Assembly: GCA_945883425.1 (NCBI GenBank)
Contig: CAMCXM010000016.1
Location: forward strand, 1 to 36,892
Source: Spirosoma fluviale
GTDB taxonomy: Bacteria; Bacteroidota; Bacteroidia; Cytophagales; Flexibacteraceae
Direction: 5' to 3'
DNA: 36,892 nt
Shown here: in pieces, positions 8,705 through 15,698 of the stretch
How positions within the stretch are numbered: the first letter of the stretch is position 1
Layout of the letters: the number at the start of each line of letters is the position of its first letter
Made by a program: the position numbers and the translations under genes
Notes under the pieces: generated by a model
Databases searched by the model: none
Told to the model about the DNA's origin: nothing
What the model saw: the letters and a program-made list of their open reading frames with translations, nothing else

Positions 8705-9628
8705 TTAGTAACTGTAAATTCGTTCGGTCTGGGTTCCTCCAGCTGCCTGCCAATTGATCTTCCAGCCATAGGCGCAATCCCTTGTATCGGTCTGCCCTTG
8801 TTCGTTCACTCCAAACTTCACTGTGATGGTATTGCCATTTGACTTGTGCTGAATTTCGCCACCCCTCGGCCGCCATACCTGACAATAGGTGTCGCTTAGT
8901 AACCGGCTGAGATATTGATTGGTAAATGTTTGCTGAAAACGGCTCGTTCCCCATGTGTCTACATTCGAAAGTCCATTTATGGTGGTGTCTCCAATGGCCG
9001 CAAACTGGATAAAGTTGCGGTTGGTTTCCTGAACCGATTTCCATGTGGTGGTTCGGGCAATGTTGTAGGTTGCATTGGCTGAGTTGTTCACCGAAACCAA
9101 CATATTTCTCGCTCTTTCCTGAAAAAGCAACGAATCTGTTCTTGCCAGAAAACCGATCCAGTTGGTTCCCCGGATGTTTTTCAATGTTTTGGTTCCGTTG
9201 AAATTCCATGATTTCTTATCACGTAACCGAACTACTTTGTAGTTATCAAGTGTGATGTTTAACACTGCGCCCTGTTGTGACCATCGGCTACCATTTACTA
9301 AGGTAAACGTAATTTTTCCGGCTCTTGTCCGGGATGGATTCCCGCATGGAGTTACGCCGTCATAGGAAAGTCTCAATGTTTTCGGACCCACGGAGTCGAT
9401 GCTGCAACCGCAAATAACCTTTGCCTGAGTGGCTGCGATCCGTCCGTTGATGGTGGAGAAATTCTCCATTGCATCGGTTACATCGGAATTGGCCTGGTCG
9501 CCTTCCGATTTCAAATCGTTGTTGTCTTCCACCTGATTCACTGTGTTATCAGGAGTTTCTTTGTCCTTTTTGCATGCGCCCAGCCCCAAAGCAACAAGAA
9601 GGGTAAGGCCTAAAAATTGGTTTTTCAT
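8705..9628 (-). CDS. Predicted lipoprotein of unknown function
   Basis: The 307-residue product starts with a lipoprotein signal peptide (MKNQFLGLTLLVALGLGAC, modified Cys19), followed by a charged Lys/Asp/Glu linker. The body is beta-rich with many Thr/Asn/Gly residues and two cysteine pairs, including VICGCS and a C-terminal DTYCQVW and RDCAYGW. It ends in an aromatic motif (TERIYSY). I do not recognise the family. The gene stands alone: a terminator follows it, parC upstream is divergent, and the PorE-like gene starts about 290 bp downstream. Confidence 0.8.
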   Translation of the reverse strand: MKNQFLGLTLLVALGLGACKKDKETPDNTVNQVEDNNDLKSEGDQANSDVTDAMENFSTINGRIAATQAKVICGCSIDSVGPKTLRLSYDGVTPCGNPSRTRAGKITFTLVNGSRWSQQGAVLNITLDNYKVVRLRDKKSWNFNGTKTLKNIRGTNWIGFLARTDSLLFQERARNMLVSVNNSANATYNIARTTTWKSVQETNRNFIQFAAIGDTTINGLSNVDTWGTSRFQQTFTNQYLSRLLSDTYCQVWRPRGGEIQHKSNGNTITVKFGVNEQGQTDTRDCAYGWKINWQAAGGTQTERIYSY

Positions 9629-9789
9629 TTGAAAAATGATGGTGTTAAAAAAGTTGGAACGCCGGTATGGTGAAAATATTTACAAAGCTCAAAATAGAAA
9701 AAGCCTGACAAATCAATTCAATTGAATTTCAGCACTTTAATTACATAGCTTTCCCATAACAATTTATACCTTAAAACAGGGCGTTGCAG

Positions 9790-9824
9790 TTTGTTCAAAA
9801 TACGGGTTTGGAAACGTTAATTTG
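9790..9824 (+). promoter_or_regulatory. Possible parC promoter
   Basis: TTTG at 9790-9793 and TTAATTTG at 9817-9824 resemble the -33 and -7 elements of Bacteroidota promoters (one mismatch to TAnnTTTG; the 23-nt spacing is somewhat long). A start of transcription near 9831 would exclude the in-frame TTG at 9822 and support the GTG at 9846 as the parC start. Confidence 0.35.
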
Positions 9825-9845
9825 CGGCCTTTAAAGGGAATTTCT

Positions 9846-12395
9846 GTGAGTGAAACGCAATCTGAAATGGGCCAGCAGGATGGATTAAGTTCGATCACCC
9901 ATATCGATGGCCTGTACGAAAACTGGTTTATTGACTATGCCTCTTATGTAATTCTGGAAAGGGCTGTTCCTGCCATTGAAGACGGTTTGAAACCGGTTCA
10001 GCGGCGGATTATGCACGCCATGAATATGATCGACGATGGTCGCTATAATAAAGTGGCCAACATCATCGGACAAACCATGCAGTACCATCCGCATGGTGAT
10101 GCGTCCATTTATGAGGCGACGGTGAACATGGGCCAGAAAGAGCTGCTCATTGATACGCAGGGAAACTGGGGCGACAACCGTACGGGTGACGGCGCCGCTG
10201 CTGCCCGTTACATCGAAGCCCGTCTCAGTAAATTTGCCATTGAAGTGCTCTTCAACAGCCAGACCACCAACTGGCAGATGAGTTACGACGGACGGAAAAA
10301 AGAACCCGTTACTCTCCCGGTAAAGTTCCCGCTTTTGTTGGCTCAGGGTGTGGAAGGAATCGCGGTTGGTCTTGCCACCAAGGTTTTGCCCCACAATTTC
10401 ATTGAACTTTGCGAAGCTTCTGTGGATGTTCTCAATGGAAAACCCATCAATATTCTTCCTGATTTTCAGGTGGGCGGATTGATGGATGCCAGCGGCTACA
10501 ACGAAGGACGGCGAGGTGGAAAAGTCAGAGTCCGGGCACGGATCGAAGACCTCGACAAAAAGATCATCATCATCAAAGAAATCCCGTTTGGCACCACCAC
10601 CACATCGGTGATGGAAAGCATTGTGAAGGCTTCAGATGATGGCAAAATCAAGATCAAAAAAGTTATAGACAACACGGCCAAAGACGTTGAAATTCAGGTC
10701 CATCTGGCACCTGGCGTTTCACCGGATGTGACGGTTGATGCCTTGTATGCGTTCACGCAATGCCAGGTGTCGATTTCGCCCAATGCCTGTATTGTTTTGG
10801 AGGACAAACCGCATTTCATGTCGGTAAATGAAATCCTCCGGATCTGCACCCAGCAGACCATGGCTCTCCTGAAACGGGAGCTGGAAATCCGGCAGGATGA
10901 ATTGATGGAGAAAATCCTCTTTTCATCACTCGAAAAAATCTTCATCGAAAACCGGATTTACCGTGACATCGAAGAATGCGAAAGCTGGGAAGAGGTTATC
11001 ACCACCATCGACAAGGGCCTCACCCCTTTCAAGCCTCAGTTTTACAGAGAAATTACCCGTGACGACATTGTTCGCCTGACAGAAATCAAAATCAAGCGGA
11101 TTTCAAAATACGACGGATTCAAAGCCGATGAACTAATGCGGGACCTTGAATCAGAACTTGATGAAGTCCGCAACAACCTCTTGCATCTCAAGCAGTACAC
11201 CATCAAATGGTACCTAAGTCTGCAGAAAAAATATGGCAAAGGCCGGGAGCGGAAAACCGAGATACGTGCCTTTGATGTGATTCAGGCACAGGCGGTGGTT
11301 GCCAACAACGAAAAACTTTACGTGAACCGGGCAGAAGGCTTCGTTGGGTATGGTATAAAGAAAGACGAATTCATCTCCGATTGCTCTGACCTTGATGACG
11401 TAATCGTCTTCTTCAAAAACGGCAAGATGAAGGTGGTGAAGATTGAAGAGAAAGTGTTCGTTGGGAAAGACATCTTCTTTGTGAGTGTCTTCCGGAAAAA
11501 CAACGAACGGATGGTGTACAATATGTGCTACCTCGATCCGCCATCGGGCAATACGTACGCCAAACGGTTTGCCGTGCTGGGTATTACACGCGATAAAGAA
11601 TATGACCTGACAAAAGGTGCCAAAGGAAGTAAAATCACGTATTTTTCTGCCAACCCGAATGGAGAAGCCGAAGTGATTTTTGCCTTGTACACACCCGGGA
11701 CAAGGGCAAGAACCAACGGAATCGACTTTGATTTCGCTGAGCTCACCATTAAAGGACGGGAAAGTCAGGGCAACATCCTCACCAAATACCCTGTGAAGAA
11801 AATCACCCTCAAATCACAGGGCGTCAGCACACTGGGCGGAATTGACATTTGGTACGATCCGACCATTGGCCGCCTGAATACGGACGGGAACGGAAACAAA
11901 ATCGGGAATTTCGAAGGGCCGGACAAAATCCTGGTGCTGTACAAAGAAGGCAGTTATGAACTGACCAGCTTCGAACTGACCAACCGCTATGAGCCCGAAC
12001 AAATGCTCAGCATCCAGAAGTTTGAACCCGAACAGATTATTTCAGCCGTCCACACCGAAGGCGACTCCGGCAACACTCTGGTGAAACGATTTAAGATTGA
12101 GAACCAGACGCTTGACAAACGCTACCTGTTTATTTCAGAAGCCAAAGGATCAAAACTTTGGCTGGTGACGACACAGCAGCATCCGCAGATTGAAATGGAG
12201 TTCCGCAAAGACAAGAAGTCGCCCGTTGAAAAACAGGTGGCCGATCTCGATGTGGTGGTGGATGTAAAAGGCTGGAAGGCAATGGGCAACCGACTGAGCA
12301 ATCAATTGGTGCAGTCCATCCAACTCCTTCCTGAACGTGCCGCCCCGGAAGTGGAGCAGGAGCAACAGGACGACGGGCAGATGACGCTTTGGTAA
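9846..12395 (+). CDS. parC: DNA topoisomerase IV subunit A
   Basis: The protein has about 849 residues from the GTG at 9846, preceded by AAAGGGA at a good distance; a TTG at 9822 is a longer alternative. ParC breaks and rejoins DNA to decatenate daughter chromosomes. The active-site tyrosine is in AAARYIEARLSKFA (Tyr122 from this start). The quinolone-resistance region is visible (QYHPHGDASIYEA, NWGDNRTGDGAAAA), as is the N-terminal GLKPVQRRIMHAM helix-turn-helix. The second half is the beta-pinwheel C-terminal domain. The sequence type matches Bacteroidota ParC rather than GyrA. It ends in DDGQMTLW, a clamp-binding-like tail, and this tail is repeated six times downstream. parE is not in the window. 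Confidence 0.93.
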   Translation: MSETQSEMGQQDGLSSITHIDGLYENWFIDYASYVILERAVPAIEDGLKPVQRRIMHAMNMIDDGRYNKVANIIGQTMQYHPHGDASIYEATVNMGQKELLIDTQGNWGDNRTGDGAAAARYIEARLSKFAIEVLFNSQTTNWQMSYDGRKKEPVTLPVKFPLLLAQGVEGIAVGLATKVLPHNFIELCEASVDVLNGKPINILPDFQVGGLMDASGYNEGRRGGKVRVRARIEDLDKKIIIIKEIPFGTTTTSVMESIVKASDDGKIKIKKVIDNTAKDVEIQVHLAPGVSPDVTVDALYAFTQCQVSISPNACIVLEDKPHFMSVNEILRICTQQTMALLKRELEIRQDELMEKILFSSLEKIFIENRIYRDIEECESWEEVITTIDKGLTPFKPQFYREITRDDIVRLTEIKIKRISKYDGFKADELMRDLESELDEVRNNLLHLKQYTIKWYLSLQKKYGKGRERKTEIRAFDVIQAQAVVANNEKLYVNRAEGFVGYGIKKDEFISDCSDLDDVIVFFKNGKMKVVKIEEKVFVGKDIFFVSVFRKNNERMVYNMCYLDPPSGNTYAKRFAVLGITRDKEYDLTKGAKGSKITYFSANPNGEAEVIFALYTPGTRARTNGIDFDFAELTIKGRESQGNILTKYPVKKITLKSQGVSTLGGIDIWYDPTIGRLNTDGNGNKIGNFEGPDKILVLYKEGSYELTSFELTNRYEPEQMLSIQKFEPEQIISAVHTEGDSGNTLVKRFKIENQTLDKRYLFISEAKGSKLWLVTTQQHPQIEMEFRKDKKSPVEKQVADLDVVVDVKGWKAMGNRLSNQLVQSIQLLPERAAPEVEQEQQDDGQMTLW

Positions 12396-13343
12396 GGGTT
12401 AGTGGTGCGTGGTTTGTGGTTAGTGGTTAGTGGTTAGTGGTTAGGAATCAGGCGGAACCATGCAAAGCTTGGCTTGCAGCGTGGCGCTAAAAGCGACAAG
12501 CAAGGAGTCAGTAATCAGGTTGGAATACAGGGGGCTGCGGGACGATGGGCAGATGACGCTGTGGTAGGTTAGTGGTGCGTGGTTTGTGGTTAGTGGTTAG
12601 GAATCAGTAGACAGGAATCAGGCGGTATGTGGCGCCACTAGCGCCAAGTCAGGTTGGAATACAGGGACCTGCTGGACGACGGGAAGATGACGCTTTGGTA
12701 GGTTAGTGGTGCGTGATTTGTGATTAGGGATTAGTTGTTAGGAATCAGGCGGAACGTGGCGCTAAAAGCGACGAGCAAGGAGTCAGTAATTAGTAATCAG
12801 TAATCAGGTTGGAATTCAGGGGGCTGCGGGACGATGGGCAGATGACGCTGTGGTAGGTTAGTGGTGCGTGGTTTGTGGTTAGTGGTTAGGAATCAGTAGA
12901 CAGGAATCAGGCAGTATGTGGCGCCACTAGCGCCAAGTCAGGTTGGAATACAGGGTCTTTAAAGGATGACAGGACCTGCTGGACGACGGGAATATGACTC
13001 TTTGGTAGGTTAGTGGTGCGTGATTTGTGATTAGGGATTAGTTGTTAGGAATCAGTAGTCAGGAATCAGGCAGTATGTGGCGCCACTAGCGCCAAGTCAG
13101 GTTGGAATACAGGGACTTTAAAGGATGACAGGACCTGCTGGAAGACGGGAAGATGGCACTTTGGTAGGTTAGTGGTTAGTGGTGCGTGATTTGTGGTTAT
13201 GGATTAGTTGCTAGTGGTTAGTAGCTGGTAATTAGTAATTTGTAAACGGTAGCAAGGAGTCAGGCAGTATGTGGCGCCACCAGCGCCAAGTCAGGTTGAA
13301 ATACAGGGGGCTGCGGGACGATGGGCAGATGACGCTTTGGTAA
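12369..13343 (+). repeat. Tandem array of the parC 3' end, seven copies including the genuine one
   Basis: The last eight codons plus stop of parC (12369-12395) recur with stop codons at 12565, 12699, 12854, 13006, 13165 and 13341 (first base). Spacings between successive stops, starting from the parC stop, are 172, 134, 155, 152, 159 and 176 bp. Each copy still reads D/E-D-G-Q/K/N-M-T/A-L-W-stop. Two forms occur: a GCTGCGGGACGAT form (copies at 12541, 12830, 13317) and a CCTGCTGGACGAC or GAAGAC form (12675, 12982, 13141). Between copies lie GGTTAGTGGTGCGTG, 7-bp-period stretches, the palindrome GTGGCGCCAC followed by TAGCGCCAAGTCAGG, and GGTTGGAATACAGGG. It is not a CRISPR array because the spacers are themselves repeated. 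Confidence 0.9.
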
Positions 13344-13418
13344 TGATGAGTGATAAATTATAAATGCTGAGCGAAGCGAAGTGGCGCCGTGGCGCCAATG
13401 AATGAAAGGCAAGTGATG

Positions 13419-13493
13419 GGTTACTGGTTCATGGTTATTGGTTATTGGTTATTAACCACGAACTACAAATCACTAACCACTAACTTCTGAATG
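13419..13493. repeat. Inverted repeat with a 7-bp period
   Basis: The left half repeats GGTTATT-like heptads (GGTTACT, GGTTCAT, GGTTATT twice). The right half repeats the complementary AACCACT-like heptads (AACCACG, AACTACA, AATCACT, AACCACT). The two arms can pair into an imperfect hairpin. The heptads match the GTGGTTA heptads of the parC-tail array, so this seems to be the same element family in inverted form. Confidence 0.7.
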
Positions 13494-13711
13494 GCGCCCC
13501 TGGGTGCCACCTATTGGTAGAAACCAATATCACAAGAAGTCTCAAGTGCCGTTAGGTACGAAATATTGAAAAATAAAGGGCACATAGGATTAGGCTGAAA
13601 ACCATCCTGGGTTTGGCGCTACTTCATGGCGGTGGCGAGTGTTAAATTCGCGTGTTGGCGGTTTTGGTGCTGGCATTGGCAATTGTCTGAATCCATGCTA
13701 AAGCTTGTTGT

Positions 13712-13767
13712 AAATCCTGCAAGGCAGGGCAAGTTGTAAACCCCGTCTTTAGCGGGGCAGGATTTTT
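13712..13767 (+). terminator. Terminator-like nested hairpin
   Basis: An outer stem AAATCCTGC/GCAGGATTT encloses an inner stem CCCCG/CGGGG (13741-13757), and TTTTT follows on the plus strand. No plus-strand gene ends just before it. It could stop any transcript running through the parC-tail array, or be part of a repeat element. Confidence 0.45.
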
Positions 13768-14077
13768 AGGATTTCAGGATTGGAGGATGAATGCAAACGG
13801 GCTGGGTAAAGGGTTATTAGTTTCAAATGCCCGAATCAAAGCCGGTCCTGGCAAGGTTCTGTGCCTGTCTTTGGCCTTGGAACAATTTGAATACGATATT
13901 CCCACAAGCCCAACCGCTCGCTTCGCATTTGATTTGCCAAGCCGCACCCATCTCATGAAGATTAAGCATTTGAAACATTTTAAAAATCTGATAACCTATC
14001 AATAAAACATTAATAACGCCAATTCAGAGCGCCTCCAAAGCGCACCAAATTTTTTTGACTAACTTGCGCCTTGTAAA

Positions 14078-14464
14078 ATGCAAGCGGTTAGACAACATAT
14101 TTTCTTTCGACTTATTTGGTTATTCATGGCCATTCACATCTTCAATTTAAGTGTGGATACCCGTGATGCCAAACCAGATTATGTGCCTGAAGATTTGAGC
14201 TTCAACGATTTAGAGAGCGTTGCCGAAATCCTACTTGAGCAGGTATTGAATTTTAATAACGCCTTTGCCGAACACGACGAAAGTGACACTGAAGACGGAG
14301 GCAGCATAGAACTGAAAAAGGAAATCCTAATTACCCACAAGTTTCTGTTTGAATACATTCCCTTTTTCAATTACAACCTTAAGCTATTGTATTCAGGCAA
14401 TTATACAGAACAGTACAGTTCTCAATTTCACCCCGAAATTGTGCCGCCTCCACCAAAGGCGTAA
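14078..14464 (+). CDS. Small conserved protein at the head of the RND operon
   Basis: The 128-residue product has an N-terminal hydrophobic segment (HIFFRLIWLFMAIHIFNLSV, about residues 7-26). It continues with VDTRDAKPDYVPEDLSFNDL, an acidic patch HDESDTEDGG, and a proline-rich end PPPPKA. The block IFNLSVDTRDA...PEDLSFND...ESVAEILLE resembles, from memory, a small Bacteroidota protein often encoded next to efflux or mobile gene sets; this needs a database check. Function is unknown. Its position as first gene in front of the membrane fusion protein suggests an accessory or regulatory role at the envelope. The codon use is AT-rich like the rest of this operon. Confidence 0.75.
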   Translation: MQAVRQHIFFRLIWLFMAIHIFNLSVDTRDAKPDYVPEDLSFNDLESVAEILLEQVLNFNNAFAEHDESDTEDGGSIELKKEILITHKFLFEYIPFFNYNLKLLYSGNYTEQYSSQFHPEIVPPPPKA

Positions 14465-14479
14465 TCCTCTTATTTAACA

Positions 14480-14539
14480 TTGGCAATTTGCAATAAGCAA
14501 CTTGCCATAAGCTGAGAAATGACAATTGCACATTGCCAA
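14480..14539. repeat. Inverted heptad repeat between the first two efflux genes
   Basis: TTGGCAATTTGCAAT (14480-14494) and ATTGCACATTGCCAA (14525-14539) are inverted copies with one mismatch, able to form a 15-bp stem with a 30-nt loop. The stretch 14480-14552 has a 7-bp period (GGCAATT, GCAATAA, GCAACTT, CAATTGC-like units). The same heptads occur inside the RND gene at 17211-17273. Confidence 0.75.
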
Positions 14540-14574
14540 TTGCTCATTCCCCTTTAATCATTTCCAACAACTTC

Positions 14575-15696
14575 ATGAATCTAATGAACAGAATAGTATT
14601 GCTATTTAGCATCGCTGTAGGCGTTGCCGCCTGCACAACTCATAAAGAAAACAAAACCGAAGCAGGTAAGTTCCCTGTAACCAGTCCACTTTCTATGGAC
14701 ACTACCTTCTCAAGTGAATATGTAACCGAAATCCAATCACTGCAAAACGTAGAGATTCGGGCAAAGATCAAAGGATACATTGATAAAATATATGTGGACG
14801 AAGGCAAACCTGTAAAGGCAGGACAAACTCTTTTCAGCATCAATAGCCAGGAGTTTCAGAAAGAACTTTTGAAAGCCAAAGCCATGATTAAAACGGCCAT
14901 TGCCGAAACCAAAACAGCTGAACTTGAACTGCAAACGGCTAAAACCCTTTTCGATAAAAATATAGTAGCGAAAAGTGAATTCGAAAAAGCCTATGCCAAT
15001 GTAGAGGCTGCAAACGCAAAAGTGGAAGAAGCAAAAGCAGCCGAAGCAAGTGCTAATATTAATGTTGCTCTAGCCGAAATCAAAGCCCCTTTTGATGGAG
15101 TCATCAATCGAATCCAATTTAAAACAGGCAGTTTAATAGACGAGGGAACACTCCTAACAACGCTTTCAAACAACGAAAAAGTGTATGCTTATTTCAATGT
15201 TTCTGAAAAAGAATATTTGAATTTTGCCAATGAAAAACAGAATAAAGCTGGAAACAACATCTCTCTGCTTTTGGCAAACGGGCAATCCCACAAATACAAA
15301 GGAACCGTAGAAACCATAGAAGGAGAATTTAACAGGAATACTGGCAATATTGCCTTTAGGGCAAAGTTTCCTAATCCCGATTTACTTCTTAAACATGGCT
15401 CAAGCGGAAAAGTACAATTGACCAACGAAATCAAGGATGCTTTGGTCATTCCGCAGAAGGCAACCTTTGAAGTTCAGGACAAATTCTATGTATTCGTGGT
15501 CGATGCAAATAATGTTGTCAGGCAAAGAAACATTGTCATCCGGCATCGTTTACCCCATTTATATGTTATTGAAAGCGGCCTTTCTACAGCTGACAAACTC
15601 ATTTACGAAGGCATTCAAAATGTGAATGAAGGCGACAAGATCCTTTCTGATTTTATACCCATGAAGCAAATCATTTCACAAATAACAACCCAATAA
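14575..15696 (+). CDS. RND efflux membrane fusion protein (periplasmic adaptor lipoprotein)
   Basis: From the ATG at 14575 the product has 373 residues. It starts with a lipoprotein signal peptide (MNRIVLLFSIAVGVAAC; Cys20 is lipidated). The order of parts is that of AcrA/MexA adaptors: biotinyl-lipoyl half (VEIRAKIKGYIDKIYVDEGK, then PVKAGQTLFSI), long coiled-coil hairpin rich in Ala/Lys/Glu (about residues 95-165), second lipoyl half (IKAPFDGVINRIQFKTGSLI), and beta-barrel and membrane-proximal domains (DALVIPQKATFEVQ, YVFVVD). It links the inner-membrane pump and the outer-membrane channel encoded next. The pump gene starts 2 bp after its stop. In-frame ATG 14584 and TTG 14533 are alternative starts. 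Confidence 0.93.
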   Translation: MNLMNRIVLLFSIAVGVAACTTHKENKTEAGKFPVTSPLSMDTTFSSEYVTEIQSLQNVEIRAKIKGYIDKIYVDEGKPVKAGQTLFSINSQEFQKELLKAKAMIKTAIAETKTAELELQTAKTLFDKNIVAKSEFEKAYANVEAANAKVEEAKAAEASANINVALAEIKAPFDGVINRIQFKTGSLIDEGTLLTTLSNNEKVYAYFNVSEKEYLNFANEKQNKAGNNISLLLANGQSHKYKGTVETIEGEFNRNTGNIAFRAKFPNPDLLLKHGSSGKVQLTNEIKDALVIPQKATFEVQDKFYVFVVDANNVVRQRNIVIRHRLPHLYVIESGLSTADKLIYEGIQNVNEGDKILSDFIPMKQIISQITTQ

Positions 15697-15698
15697 CA

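Larger units (their letters stand above)
12396..14077. other. Repeat-filled gene-free region between parC and the efflux operon
   Basis: The 1.68-kb region has no convincing gene. Up to 13343 it is the parC-tail array. From 13368 to 13500 there are GTGGCGCC palindromes and an inverted 7-bp-period repeat. At 13512-13529 there is a perfect hairpin, TATTGGT/ACCAATA with a 4-nt loop, followed by AAGTGCCGTTAGGTACGAAA, which looks like an interspersed-repeat fragment. At 13712-13767 there is a terminator-like hairpin. GGATT-type short repeats run at 13758-13788. The last 290 bp look like decayed intergenic DNA, with small overlapping open frames on both strands (13787-14005 plus, 13774-13956 minus) that show no recognisable features. 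Confidence 0.7.

Noticed and set aside
9715-9728. 14-bp palindrome AATTCAATTGAATT upstream of parC
   Set aside because: AT-rich and short; it could arise by chance and has no second copy in the window.
12369-13343. CRISPR array
   Set aside because: Regular spacing suggested it, but the segments between copies are repeats themselves, the repeat includes coding sequence of parC, and no cas gene is near.
13774-14005. Small genes on either strand
   Set aside because: Two open frames overlap on opposite strands, neither has a ribosome binding site, recognised motif or neighbour logic, and the area looks like decayed intergenic DNA.
12396-14077. tRNA or rRNA genes in the repeat region
   Set aside because: No cloverleaf with a T-loop GTTCRA motif or rRNA sequence is seen there or in other intergenic regions.
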